DNA of 32,665 nucleotides from a virus, in the IMG/VR virus record IMGVR_UViG_3300036790_000293, positions 1-32,665 of that record; one strand, 5' to 3'. Both the position numbers and the translations under genes were made by a program. Each line of letters opens with the position of its first letter. Within the stretch, counting starts at the first letter, position 1. This document shows positions 6,783 to 14,382 of this stretch, in pieces. Under the pieces are notes generated by a model. The model worked only from the letters and a program-made list of their open reading frames with translations, did no database searches and was not told the origin of the DNA.

Positions 6783-8419
6783 GATGTGAACCCGAGCGCC
6801 GCCCCGGCGTAATACCATGAGCCGGCCGCGTCGTTGAGCGCCGCGTCGTAGACGAACGCGACCACGTCCGTCTTGCCCGATGCGGCGCTCCACGCGGGCG
6901 CCCCGGCGGCGCCGAAGTCGAATACCGCGTTGAACTCCGGCGTGAACGAGCCGGAGTACTTGACCCGGATGCGGATCGCCTGCCCGTCCACGGGATTGGA
7001 CGGCGCGGCGAGCGTGTGGCTGCCGGCGCCGAGCGTCCACGAGAACTCGTTGCCGAGGGCGGCGTTGAGCGCCACCGAGGACCCGTCGGTCAGCGCGGTG
7101 ACCTTCGGCGCGACGTACGCGGGGAACGCCGCGCCGCCGGCCAGGTTCGTGGCGGTGGCGGCGTTCCCGGTGGTGGACTGGTTGAGGGTGGGGACGTCCC
7201 CGGAGGCGATGGTCCCCCACGCCGGGGCGGCCGACGCGGAGCCCGTCCCGGTCTGGGTCAGGAACAGCTTCGTAGTCGAGGTGTTGCCGGCGAGACGGGC
7301 GGGCTCGGGCCCGGCTCCCTCGTAGATGACGTCGCCGACGGTCGTCATCGGGTCGGCGAACCCCGACGACGGGGTCTCCCAGTCCGCCGCCGTGGACGAC
7401 GTGGCGGTGAGCACCTGGCCCTCGCTCGGCGCGGTCGCCGCCGAGACGACCACCGTCGTGGTCGCGCTCTTGAGCCCCGCCGCGGCGGTGGCCGTGGCCG
7501 CGTTGCCCGTGGTGGCCTGGTTCAGCGTCGGCACGTCGGCGGCGGCCAGCGAGCGGAACGAGGGGGCGCCCGTCCCGCCGGTCGAAGGGCCCGCGAAGAC
7601 CGAGTTCTGGGCGGCGGTCGCCGCGCCTGTGCCGCCGCGGCCGACCGTGACCGGCGTCGCCAGGCGCACCGTCGGGTCGTCGCCGGTGCCGCCGACGACG
7701 ATCGAGGAGTCCGCCGCGGTGACCGAGCTGACGTCCCCGTCCCCGCTCGGGGACCCCCACGCCGTCGCGTTGCCGTCGCCAGTGGCCACGGGGACCTCGC
7801 CCGACGACGGGGTGCCCGACGGCAGCGGGAGGTAGGGGGTCATCATCGTCGTGCTCGAGACCGGGGTGAGCGCCGACAGGTTCCACTGGGCGACCGTGAC
7901 CGACCCCGAGCCGGCCCCCGTCGACGCGATCGGGTCGCCGCCCGACGTCGCCGCGAGCTCGAACGTGTCGTCCGAGGCGCTCACGACGTAGTAGGTGGTC
8001 GCGGCCTCGAAGCCGGCCGGGAGCGAGTCCCCCGACAGCCGCACGCCGGTCCCGTTGGGCAGCTCGGTCAGGTCGTCGGTCGGCGTGAACGTGAAAACGC
8101 AGGGGGTCGCGTCGGTCGCGGTGAAGTCAGTCGGCCCTGCGGGGAGGAAGAACGAGTACGCCGCGGGCGCCCCGGCGGCGTTGACCGTGATGCCCCACGT
8201 CCACCCGGTCGGCGACAGGTCCGGGTCGTCCGTCGGGATCAGGGCGACCACCGGGGCCGACTCGCCGCCGAAGGACGCCGTCACCGGCTGCCGAGTCACG
8301 ACGGCCTGGTCCTGCACGTCGGTCAGGACCGCGGACGGCTTCAGGGCCGCCGACCCGGACGAGAGGAGATCCAGGCCGGCGTACAGGTCAAGCACGAGAT
8401 TCACGCTCGGGAGCGCCAC
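6779..8419 (-). CDS. tail fiber protein with repeated motifs
   Basis: The 546-aa protein looks like a trimeric tail fiber: low-complexity Ser/Thr/Gly/Ala composition, a GGTGAAT turn typical of fiber shafts, and two copies of the motif ADVPTLNQxTTGNAATAT (residues roughly 415 and 290). The N-terminus (MALPSVNLVLDLYAGLDLL) is followed by a beta-rich domain with a TTYYVVSASDDTFELA segment. The C-terminus FAFVYDAA... SWYYAGAALGFTS is like phage fiber ends. The gene is chosen to start at GTG 8419 because GGAGGTG lies 7 nt upstream; the open frame continues upstream but through the terminator at 8476-8500 and into the endolysin gene. It ends in ATGA with the tailspike gene. Role: host attachment, inferred from composition and position. 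Confidence 0.75.
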   Translation of the reverse strand: MALPSVNLVLDLYAGLDLLSSGSAALKPSAVLTDVQDQAVVTRQPVTASFGGESAPVVALIPTDDPDLSPTGWTWGITVNAAGAPAAYSFFLPAGPTDFTATDATPCVFTFTPTDDLTELPNGTGVRLSGDSLPAGFEAATTYYVVSASDDTFELAATSGGDPIASTGAGSGSVTVAQWNLSALTPVSSTTMMTPYLPLPSGTPSSGEVPVATGDGNATAWGSPSGDGDVSSVTAADSSIVVGGTGDDPTVRLATPVTVGRGGTGAATAAQNSVFAGPSTGGTGAPSFRSLAAADVPTLNQATTGNAATATAAAGLKSATTTVVVSAATAPSEGQVLTATSSTAADWETPSSGFADPMTTVGDVIYEGAGPEPARLAGNTSTTKLFLTQTGTGSASAAPAWGTIASGDVPTLNQSTTGNAATATNLAGGAAFPAYVAPKVTALTDGSSVALNAALGNEFSWTLGAGSHTLAAPSNPVDGQAIRIRVKYSGSFTPEFNAVFDFGAAGAPAWSAASGKTDVVAFVYDAALNDAAGSWYYAGAALGFTS

Positions 8420-8475
8420 GGGCGCCCACCTCCAGACGTTGCAGGCGGCCGCCGGACGGCGGGAATCAGGGCATG

Positions 8476-8500
8476 AAAAAGCCCCGCTCGCAGGCGGGGC
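8476..8500 (-). terminator. terminator after the endolysin gene
   Basis: GCCCCGC at 8481-8487 pairs perfectly with GCGGGGC at 8494-8500 around a 6-nt loop; minus-strand reading continues into TTTTT (8480-8476). It lies 30 bp beyond the endolysin stop and before the tail fiber ribosome site, so fiber genes depend on read-through or another promoter. Confidence 0.9.
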
Positions 8501-8529
8501 CAATGGATGTCGGGTGTTACAGGGTGCCG

Positions 8530-9414
8530 CTAGGACGGATAGCCCGCGACGAGGACCCCCCACGTCGCAGAGCCGGCGACGCCGTCCTGCGCGAGGCTGA
8601 AATGCGCCTGGACCGCCTTCACGCCGGCCGTGGTCGCCGGGCCGAACTGGCCGTCGTCGGCGACCGCCTCGGCCGCGGGGAGCCCGTTGATCTTCCCCAC
8701 GCAGGCGACGAGGGCCTGCAGCCGGGCGACGAAGAACGTCGATCCGGGCTTGTCCGCCGCGCCCTGCTTGAGGACCGGGAGCTTGGTCATGTCGATCTCC
8801 GTCCACTGGGGGGAGGGCTTGGGTGGCGCGTAGCTTGCGATCCACGCCGCCATCTCGGCCGGCGTGCCGTTGTATGCGTCGCGGTCAGGCGTTCCCTCGC
8901 TCCCGAACTGCCATTGCCAGAGCTTCCACGCGTCCCACGGGGTCACGGTCTGCGGCGGGTGGTCTGCCGGCCATGCGGCCCAGAGCGGGTAGGCCGCCGC
9001 GCTCTCCGTGAGTGAGGTCGCGACGCTGAGGTCGCTGTAAACCAGTACCGCTACGTGGGGGCCCGCGAGTCGGGACATCTCGTCGGCGAAAGCCTTCACG
9101 TTGCCGTCAGTGACACCGGGGTAGTCGCTCGCGACAACGCCGATCATGTCGCCCGGCTTGAAACCTCCGGCCGCATTGACCACGGACGCCATAAACTGCG
9201 CCTGCGACCGCGGGCTACCGGCGGTCAGCTCGTGATACGCGCCCCGGTGGCCCTTCCATCCGGCGAGGACCGCCCAGTTCGCCGCGAACTTCGGGTCCTC
9301 CCCGGCGACCCCGTTCGTCGCCTTCGCGAAGCAGAAGTCCAGCCCGGCGAGGGCCTCGGCCGTCAGGACGGCCTGGAACTGGCTGACGTCGATGCCCTGC
9401 GCGCTATCGGTCAC
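8530..9414 (-). CDS. endolysin: GH25-like muramidase domain + peptidoglycan-binding domain
   Basis: The 294-aa protein begins QGIDVSQFQ with D9, the position of a catalytic Asp in GH25 lysozymes, followed by FAKATNG (29-35), GHRGAYHE (55-62), LVYSDLS, and WKLWQWQFGSEGTPDRDAYNG (163-183), all GH25 landmarks. From about 224 a PG_binding_1 domain is visible (DGQFGPATTAGVKAVQAHF, LAQDGVAGSATW). The usual DxE catalytic pair of the family should lie near residues 92-97, but the sequence there is IGVVASDYPG, so the general acid Glu seems absent or displaced. It may be a diverged subfamily or a binding-only protein. GTG start with GGAGGG 7 nt upstream. A strong terminator follows. The papain-like protein at 2667-3644 could complement cell-wall cleavage. 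Confidence 0.82.
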   Translation of the reverse strand: MTDSAQGIDVSQFQAVLTAEALAGLDFCFAKATNGVAGEDPKFAANWAVLAGWKGHRGAYHELTAGSPRSQAQFMASVVNAAGGFKPGDMIGVVASDYPGVTDGNVKAFADEMSRLAGPHVAVLVYSDLSVATSLTESAAAYPLWAAWPADHPPQTVTPWDAWKLWQWQFGSEGTPDRDAYNGTPAEMAAWIASYAPPKPSPQWTEIDMTKLPVLKQGAADKPGSTFFVARLQALVACVGKINGLPAAEAVADDGQFGPATTAGVKAVQAHFSLAQDGVAGSATWGVLVAGYPS

Positions 9415-9453
9415 TGGCTTTCCCTCCCGCCTTCCCGGCCGGGACGGCGAAGA

Positions 9454-10179
9454 TCAGGCGGCGGCCGGGTATGACCTGCCTGTGCAGATGTCGGATATGG
9501 CCTGGATGGACAGGCCGAAGTCGGCGCCGAGCTCCTTGAGCGAAGCGCCCCCGGCCCGGCGCCGGCGAATCTCCGCCACCTGATCGGGCGCCAGAATGCG
9601 CCGCGACGGGACTCCGAGCGCACGCCGCCTGCGATCTTCGCTCTCGCGCCTGCGCTCGCGATCGCATTCGGCGCACCTGTCGGCGGATTTGCCGTGCTTG
9701 ATCGCTCCGGGAAGCGTGAGGTCGTGGCCCTTGTCGCACTCGGCGCGATCGTGCCGCCAATGCCGCCGGCGCTCCACCATGTCGCGGCTGTTGTCGGCGC
9801 AGGTTCCGGGAACGAGGTGATCCGGGTTCACGCACGGCGGGTTGTCGCAGGAGTGCCGCAGCACCATCCCGTCCGGGATCGGCCCTACGAAGTGCTCGTA
9901 CACGACACGGTGGGCGCGGGCGTCCTGGAACCCTAGGCGCCTTGCGTTGAAGATGCCGTAGCTTGTCTCCGGGGTGCGGCCGCGCCTCTTGCCGCGCCAT
10001 TCCCAGCAGCCTGATTCGGTGACGGTCCAGCCGATATGCCGGAGCTGGGCTTCCAGGGGCCAATCGCGGCGAGGTATCGGATTTCCCGTGGTCCGGAAGT
10101 TCTGCGCATGCCGGTGGCAGTATCCATGCGCCTCGGGGGGCCTTACGCAGTCGCCAACCCCGCACGTAGTGTTGCCCAT
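9454..10179 (-). CDS. HNH homing endonuclease
   Basis: The 241-aa protein has an N-terminal zinc motif (CGVGDC ... YCHRH, residues 6-24). It is followed by an HNH_3-type core: HRVVYEHFVGPIPDGMVLRH, then SCDNPPCVNPDHLVPGTCADN, with the H, N and H of the motif spread over about 93-118. A second Cys/His group (CDKGHDL ... CAECDRERR) and a C-terminal helix-turn-helix (QVAEIRRRRAGGASLKELGA, LSIQAISDICTG) follow. This is the domain order of free-standing phage HNH endonucleases, which cut a cognate intron- or gene-less allele and spread by repair. The ATG has AGGAG 6 nt upstream. It separates the DUF1003 gene from the endolysin, as an inserted selfish gene would. Confidence 0.9.
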   Translation of the reverse strand: MGNTTCGVGDCVRPPEAHGYCHRHAQNFRTTGNPIPRRDWPLEAQLRHIGWTVTESGCWEWRGKRRGRTPETSYGIFNARRLGFQDARAHRVVYEHFVGPIPDGMVLRHSCDNPPCVNPDHLVPGTCADNSRDMVERRRHWRHDRAECDKGHDLTLPGAIKHGKSADRCAECDRERRRESEDRRRRALGVPSRRILAPDQVAEIRRRRAGGASLKELGADFGLSIQAISDICTGRSYPAAA

Positions 10180-10212
10180 GCCGTCTCCTGTTGCAGTCAG
10201 CGAGTCGGTTCG

Positions 10213-10245
10213 CCCCGGTGGCGTTGCTGCGCCATCGGGGCACCT
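10213..10245 (-). other. hairpin between DUF1003 and HNH genes
   Basis: The arms GCCCCGGTGGCG and CGCCATCGGGGC pair except for one mismatch around a short loop. No T run follows on either strand, so it is a possible attenuator or RNA-stability element rather than a clear terminator. The remaining bases of 10180-10254 hold only the HNH ribosome site. Confidence 0.45.
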
Positions 10246-10254
10246 TCGAACATT

Positions 10255-10686
10255 CTACCGTTTATCGTCCGTCGACGTCCTTTCCTTGACGATCGCCGCG
10301 TGGACCGCCTGGGTCAGCTTGTGCACCTCGGCGGTGAGGGCGACGTCGGCGCGGATCTCGGACAGGGCGGTCTCGTTGACCGCGTAGTCGTGCTCGGCCT
10401 TGAGGCGGTCGCGCTCGGCGCCCCGGTTCTGGGACAGCAGGATCAGCGGCGCCGCGTAGGTCGCCTGGGCGGAGAACGCCAGGTTGAGCAGGATGAACGG
10501 GTACGGGTCCCACTTGATGCCCCTGGTGAGCCACAGCGTGTTCACCACGAGCCAGCCGATGATGACGACCGTCATCCAGGCGATGAACCTCAGCGACCCG
10601 AAGTAGGCGACGAACCCGTCGACCGCCCGCTGGGTCCGGGTGGCGCGGTCGAGCATCGCCTGGTTGACGGGATGGCGGTGCTTCAC
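10255..10686 (-). CDS. DUF1003 membrane protein
   Basis: The 143-aa protein matches DUF1003. Two membrane helices (FIAWMTVVIIGWLVVNTLWL at 34-53 and PFILLNLAFSAQATYAAPLI at 63-82) enclose the family signature DPYPFILLN. They are followed by SQNR (85-88) and RLKAEHDYAVN (94-104) and a helical cytoplasmic tail. The function of DUF1003 is not established. In this operon it sits in a run of small membrane proteins before the lysin, so a role in lysis timing or membrane remodelling is possible but only inferred. The GTG start at 10686 overlaps the upstream VIT-like gene stop (GTGA). Confidence 0.85.
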   Translation of the reverse strand: MKHRHPVNQAMLDRATRTQRAVDGFVAYFGSLRFIAWMTVVIIGWLVVNTLWLTRGIKWDPYPFILLNLAFSAQATYAAPLILLSQNRGAERDRLKAEHDYAVNETALSEIRADVALTAEVHKLTQAVHAAIVKERTSTDDKR

Positions 10687-11180
10687 GCGGCGCCCCCTGG
10701 CAGGAAGATGACGCACAGCAGCACCACGGCGAACGCGGCGCCCATCACCCCGGACGTCTCGAGCAGGGATAGGCCCTTGCCGCGGTTCGGCCGCATCATG
10801 GCGATCGCAGCGGCCATCGCGACGCAGACCGCGACGGACGAGGCCATCGCCGCGGCGCCGGAGCAGAGCGCGTAGGGGATCGCCGGCAGGACGCAGCCGA
10901 CGCCGGTGGCGAGCCCCAGGAGGCACGCCTCGCCGGGGCCGTGACCGGAGTCGTCGGACAGCCAGTCCCAGCCGGCCATCGACACGGCCGATGTGAGGCC
11001 CCCCGAGATGGCTCCGGGAAGCACGAACGCCGGGTGGTGGGACAGGTAGAAGACGGTTCCGAGCAGCGACACCATGCCGTCGCCCAGTCCGAAGATGAGC
11101 GGGCGCGCGAGGGGCGCCCTCCCGCGCGCGCCGTCTCGGCCGGCCGCCCGGCGCTCCCCGGCGGCGTCAGGCCCCGCCAT
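10683..11180 (-). CDS. VIT1/CCC1-like membrane protein
   Basis: About 165 aa with four to five hydrophobic helices. The first, LIFGLGDGMVSLLGTVFYL, and the following GGLTSAVSMAGWDWLS resemble the start of the vacuolar iron transporter (VIT1/CCC1) family, where FGxxDGxVS and GAxSMAxxEYxS are hallmarks. The Glu of the usual E-Y-x-S element is replaced by Asp/Trp, and the cytoplasmic metal-binding helix is not evident. Transport activity is therefore uncertain; it could be a repurposed phage membrane protein. The start at ATG 11180 has GGAGAG 7 nt upstream and is preferred; an in-frame ATG at 11198 lacks a good site and would overlap the preceding gene more. Its end overlaps the DUF1003 gene by four bases. 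Confidence 0.6.
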   Translation of the reverse strand: MAGPDAAGERRAAGRDGARGRAPLARPLIFGLGDGMVSLLGTVFYLSHHPAFVLPGAISGGLTSAVSMAGWDWLSDDSGHGPGEACLLGLATGVGCVLPAIPYALCSGAAAMASSVAVCVAMAAAIAMMRPNRGKGLSLLETSGVMGAAFAVVLLCVIFLPGGAA

Positions 11181-11520
11181 GGTCGTTCTCTCCGTCATCG
11201 CCGCCCCGGTTCCGCTGCCGGTGGATCCGCTCGAGCACGACCACCCGCCAGAGCATGACGAGCGCCATGGCGCCGAGGGCCGCGATCTGGACCCAGGCGG
11301 CCACCTGCGACGTGAGGCGGCTGAAGCGCCAGAACACCGACATGGCCGTGAGCGAGATCACCACTAGCAGGAACAGGTCCTTGAGCACGATGGTCCGGCC
11401 CATGGCGTTTGTCCACCAGCGGTACAGCCTGGAGTAGTCGCCGACGAAGAGGCTGATCGACGCGACGTCGGCGATCAGGAAGATCTTCAGCAGCAGGAGC
11501 AGGAGGGATTCCTGGGTCAT
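11167..11520 (-). CDS. small three-helix membrane protein
   Basis: The 117-aa protein has hydrophobic segments at about 4-27 (ESLLLLLLKIFLIADVASIS), 44-63 (TIVLKDLFLLVVISLTAMSV) and 71-95 (VAAWVQIAALGAMALVMLWR). An Arg/Asp-rich C-terminal tail follows. No family recognised. The ATG overlaps the preceding stop (ATGA) and GGGGGG lies 5 nt upstream. It may be a holin or holin partner, since it sits in the membrane-protein run before the endolysin; this is inference only. Confidence 0.7.
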   Translation of the reverse strand: MTQESLLLLLLKIFLIADVASISLFVGDYSRLYRWWTNAMGRTIVLKDLFLLVVISLTAMSVFWRFSRLTSQVAAWVQIAALGAMALVMLWRVVVLERIHRQRNRGGDDGENDHGGA

Positions 11521-11753
11521 GCTTCCCCCCGCCTGTGCCTGGCGATGATCTGGTCGGTGAGCGCGGCGGCGAAGTGGTTCTCGGCGGCCATGCGCTCTAT
11601 GTCGGCGGTGATCCGCCGGGCCTTCGCGGCCGATGCCTGGGACTGCTCTTTCCGCTTCCGGGCCGTCGCGATGGCGGCCTTCCTCTCGCCCCTGGTCGGC
11701 CATGGCAGCAAAGCGGCCACCGCCCTCCGGATCGCGGTGCGCAGCCGGGTCAC
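11517..11753 (-). CDS. small basic helical protein, unknown function
   Basis: A 78-aa protein with an Arg-rich N-terminus (VTRLRTAIRRAVAALLPWP) and a continuous charged helix, probably a coiled coil (GERKAAIATARKRKEQSQAS ... RITADIERMAAENHFAAAL). No transmembrane helix except a weak amphipathic N-terminal one. Not recognised with certainty; small proteins of this type occur in lysis/tail regions of actinobacterial phages. GTG start overlaps the upstream stop (GTGA) and its own stop overlaps the next ATG, so it is coupled on both sides. Confidence 0.65.
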   Translation of the reverse strand: MTRLRTAIRRAVAALLPWPTRGERKAAIATARKRKEQSQASAAKARRITADIERMAAENHFAAALTDQIIARHRRGEA

Positions 11754-12004
11754 TGCTCGCGCCCGGGAGTGATCGACCTGCCGAGCTGGATCGCGGCGAG
11801 GATGTCCCTCGTGGCCGAGGCGGCGGCGACGGCGGTGTCGGCGCGCTCCCGCTCGTTGGCGTTCTCCGCCTTGAGTTCCTCGATCTCGGCCTTCAGGTCC
11901 GCGACCACCGAGCGGGGAAAGATCAGCCCGCAGATGAACAGGACGCAGAAGACCCCGGCGACCCCGGCGCCCGTCAGGATGTTGACAAGAGTGCTGTCGG
12001 GCAT
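11750..12004 (-). CDS. small single-span membrane protein with coiled coil
   Basis: An 84-aa protein: one membrane helix (LTGAGVAGVFCVLFICGLIF, about 10-29) followed by a charged coiled coil (VADLKAEIEELKAENANERE) and a helical tail. This one-helix-plus-coil shape resembles phage membrane proteins near lysis genes (DUF2746-like), but no motif proves it. ATG at 12004; GGAGGTG lies 9 nt upstream. First gene of the membrane run, starting from a 185-bp divergent intergenic region shared with the plus-strand gene at 12190, so it may have its own promoter. Confidence 0.65.
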   Translation of the reverse strand: MPDSTLVNILTGAGVAGVFCVLFICGLIFPRSVVADLKAEIEELKAENANERERADTAVAAASATRDILAAIQLGRSITPGREQ

Positions 12005-12189
12005 CCGGGAGGGCACCTCCCGTCGCGGGCTGGGAGGGGGGCGGGCGGCAGCCCGGTCCACGGACCATCTGCTTCTGGCATCCGCTTTCGCGGCCAGTGA
12101 AACCGAGTGATGCGCTGCCCTTCCCGGCCCGTCGGCCCGCCCCCCGGTCCGCGGCACCGGTCCACCGCTCCCGGAGTACGGTGGCTGGC
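12005..12189. promoter_or_regulatory. divergent intergenic region with plus-strand -10-like box
   Basis: No gene found in these 185 bp. The plus-strand end reads TACGGTGGCTGGCATG: a TANNNT-type -10 box whose 3' end is 7 nt before the ATG at 12190, as in leaderless actinobacterial promoters. A -35 box is not clear. The left side carries the GGAGGTG ribosome site for the minus-strand gene ending at 12004. Confidence 0.4.
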
Positions 12190-12396
12190 ATGCCCGTTCT
12201 CCTGCGCGCCGGGACCGGCCGGATCCCGCACGTCATCGCGACATGGCGAAGGCGCCCGTGCGGTCTCTGCGGCGGCCGGGCGCACGTCACGCTATTCTCG
12301 CCGTCGATGGCGTTTGCCCCGCGATTCCCCGGAGCGGATGGCCAGTGCTGCGTCCGCTGCACCCGGCGGCTGCGCTCGGGGCGCGGGGCAGGCTGA
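12190..12396 (+). CDS. small plus-strand CxxC zinc-ribbon-like protein
   Basis: A 68-aa reading frame, MPVLLRAGTGRIPHVIATW, with two Cys pairs: CGLC near residue 24 and CCVRC near 56. This spacing fits a small zinc ribbon; function unknown. Support: it is on the strand opposite to the phage operon, its stop (12394-12396) is one base from the stop of the convergent tail gene (12398-12400), and a -10-like box stands just before the ATG. The upstream in-frame ATG at 12097 is possible but would put the frame through the putative promoter. Very high GC lowers the weight of open-frame evidence. Confidence 0.5.
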   Translation: MPVLLRAGTGRIPHVIATWRRRPCGLCGGRAHVTLFSPSMAFAPRFPGADGQCCVRCTRRLRSGRGAG

Positions 12397-12397
12397 A

Positions 12398-12964
12398 TCA
12401 GGCGATGCGGCGCAGGGAGATCCACGAGCCCGCGTGCAGGATCGTCGCCGTCGAGTTGCTGCTGTTCTGCGCCCATGACAGGAACAGCGTCCCGGCGCCG
12501 CTGGCGTTGATGACCGTCCCCTTCATGGACGCGCCGCGCAGGTTCGACGCCCCGTTGCTGCCGAGCGCGATGCTGGCGCTCCCCTGGAACGTCTGCCCGA
12601 TGATCGTGGCGAGGGACGTGTTGCTGCCCCACAGCTGGAAGCGGAGCGTCCCGACGGAGTGCATCTCGATCTGCAGGTCGCTGGCGCCCTCGGTGCCGCC
12701 CTCGTAGTCGAGGTACCCCTCGAATACGTACGTGGCGCTCGCGGCGACCGCCAGGGACAGGTCGGGGTCGGCGGTCAGGCTCGTGGTGGACGACCGTGAC
12801 GTGTCGGACGCCTTGAACGCGGTGACGACCGGGTAGGGCAGCCCCGACACGATGGTCTCGAGCTCGGCGTCGACGGCCTCGGCGAGGGCCTCGATCTGCG
12901 ACGGCCCGTCGGGCGCATCGGTCAGGGCCGGGTAGGGGAAGCTGAAGTTCGTCGTGACGCCCAT
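12398..12964 (-). CDS. minor virion/tail protein
   Basis: The 188-aa protein begins NFSFPYPALTDAPDGPSQIE, a motif common at the start of phage tail and fiber proteins, then EALAEAVDAELETI. The rest is beta-rich with a jelly-roll look (FEGYLDYEGG, LQIEMHSVGTLRFQLWGSN, GSWISLRRIA). Probably a receptor-binding or fiber-associated protein. ATG with GGAGG 6 nt upstream. Last gene of the baseplate run; its end converges on the plus-strand CxxC gene. Confidence 0.65.
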   Translation of the reverse strand: MGVTTNFSFPYPALTDAPDGPSQIEALAEAVDAELETIVSGLPYPVVTAFKASDTSRSSTTSLTADPDLSLAVAASATYVFEGYLDYEGGTEGASDLQIEMHSVGTLRFQLWGSNTSLATIIGQTFQGSASIALGSNGASNLRGASMKGTVINASGAGTLFLSWAQNSSNSTATILHAGSWISLRRIA

Positions 12965-12974
12965 TGCCGGCCTC

Positions 12975-13250
12975 CTAGCTTCCCGCGACCGAGGCGACGC
13001 CGAGGACGAGGACCGATGACTTGTACTGCAGGAGGACGACGACGTCGCCGGGGTCGAAGCTGGCGCCGCCCAGGACGAGGAGCCCGGACAGGGGCGCCCC
13101 CGCCACGGTGACGACGTAGCCGTTGACGCCGTCCCAGGCGGTGACGGTTCCGGTGGTCATGCGGGCGCCGTACGGCTGGCGGTCCTGGCGGCGCTGCGCC
13201 GCGTGGGCGCCGGCCAGGAGCCGGGCGACGGCCCGGGCGGGGTCGCTCAC
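12975..13250 (-). CDS. small beta-rich baseplate protein
   Basis: A 91-aa protein: helical N-terminus (VSDPARAVARLLAGAHAA), then short strands (TGTVTAWDGVNGYVVTVAG, GLLVLGGASFDPGDVVVLLQ, SVLVLGVASVAGS) that suggest an OB-like barrel as in phage baseplate insert proteins. GTG start overlaps the preceding stop (GTGA). Assigned to the tail tip by position only. Confidence 0.6.
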   Translation of the reverse strand: MSDPARAVARLLAGAHAAQRRQDRQPYGARMTTGTVTAWDGVNGYVVTVAGAPLSGLLVLGGASFDPGDVVVLLQYKSSVLVLGVASVAGS

Positions 13251-14374
13251 GCGGTGGCCACGGCGATGAGGGAGGTGGGCGGGCAGTGGCCGGTGCCGGT
13301 CAGCGGGTCCGTCGCGGTGAGGGGGAAGACGACCGTGTCGACGGTGAACGGGGGGTCGGATCCGGTCAGGTAGTCGATGCTGATCACGTCGAGCGGCTCC
13401 AGCCCGGGGTTGGGGATGGCGCTGAACGCGCACTGGGCGGGCAGCGCGATCGAGCTGGCGAGCAGCAGGCGGGCCGCGGCCTCGGCCTGGGCGACGGTGG
13501 TGACGGTCGGCGACGACCAGAACTGGGGCACCTGCCCGAACGTGCCGTGGTACCAGGTGGGCGACGCGGGGTCGTCGTCGTAGGCGATCGCGAGCGGCGG
13601 CGCGGAGTCCGACGCGCCGTCGGCGGTGACGACGGCGGCGTTGTAGATCCCGTCGCGGGCCAGGGTGCGGCCGGCGGACACCTGCACCCCGCCCGGGCCG
13701 GCGTCGACGTGCCACACCGGGTCGCCGCCCGGCGGCGTCTTCACCTGCAGCTGCCCCTGGTAGTCCCAGTACATGACCTTGCCGCGGGTCGTGGCCAGGT
13801 CCGACAGGGTCTGGTAGCGGTCGGCGTCGGTGGTGACGACCAGCGTCGTCCCGAGCAGGTCGGAATCGGCGTCCCAGTCGTAGTTGATCGTGGCCGACGG
13901 GTAGACGCCGCCGACGAGGGACGCGAACACCTCGCTCACGGACATCGCGGCGGTGAACGACACCGGGACGACGGTCATCGCGTCGACGATCGCCTGCATG
14001 CGGTCCGACCCGCTGATCACCAGCGGGCCGTCCGGGGCGGCGTCCTGCTCGGCCTGCTGGATCCGGTAGTAGCCTAGGCCGACCCACTCGACGGACCCGC
14101 CGACGCCGACGCCGCGCTCGACGTAGATCTCGGCGCCGTACGGCTGCAGGTCGCTCGCGCCCGGCAGCGGGGACCAGCCGGTGCCGTCGGTCGTCAGGTC
14201 CAGGGTGCCCCACACCTGGGCGGTGCTGTCGATGGTGACGGAGCCGTCCTCGATCGGGATCTGCGTCCCGGTCGGGCTGACGCCCTCCTGGTAGGTGGTG
14301 ACCACGGTCGCGCGGGCCGCCATCTGGTGGGAGCCGCGTATCGCTGCGAGGAGCGCGTCGCTGACCGGTCGCAC
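13247..14374 (-). CDS. tail tip hub protein, DUF5047-like
   Basis: The 375-aa protein begins VSDALLAAIRGSHQMAARAT and then reads TTYQEGVSPTGTQIPIEDGS, WGTLDLTTDG, resembling the DUF5047 minor tail family of actinobacterial phages. A middle part (SGSDRMQAIVDAMTVVP, YQTLSDLATTRGKVMYWDYQ) and a C-terminal NPGLEPLDVISIDY match tail-hub (gp27/Tal-like) folds. Role: central baseplate hub at the end of the tail tube. GTG start with GGGGG upstream and 8 bp after the Dit-like gene; the open frame extends further upstream only into that gene. Confidence 0.78.
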   Translation of the reverse strand: MRPVSDALLAAIRGSHQMAARATVVTTYQEGVSPTGTQIPIEDGSVTIDSTAQVWGTLDLTTDGTGWSPLPGASDLQPYGAEIYVERGVGVGGSVEWVGLGYYRIQQAEQDAAPDGPLVISGSDRMQAIVDAMTVVPVSFTAAMSVSEVFASLVGGVYPSATINYDWDADSDLLGTTLVVTTDADRYQTLSDLATTRGKVMYWDYQGQLQVKTPPGGDPVWHVDAGPGGVQVSAGRTLARDGIYNAAVVTADGASDSAPPLAIAYDDDPASPTWYHGTFGQVPQFWSSPTVTTVAQAEAAARLLLASSIALPAQCAFSAIPNPGLEPLDVISIDYLTGSDPPFTVDTVVFPLTATDPLTGTGHCPPTSLIAVATA

Positions 14375-14382
14375 CGCGCCCC

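Noticed and set aside
4836-6812. Long plus-strand frame opposite the tailspike gene
   Set aside because: It is a GC-rich antisense shadow; the minus-strand frame has recognisable domains and a coupled start.
6779-8845. Tail fiber frame extended upstream to 8845
   Set aside because: The extension overlaps the endolysin gene and a strong terminator; GTG 8419 has a good ribosome site.
10180-10254. tRNA suggested by TTCGAAC near 10247
   Set aside because: The flanking bases do not form a T stem; the stretch is explained by a simple hairpin.
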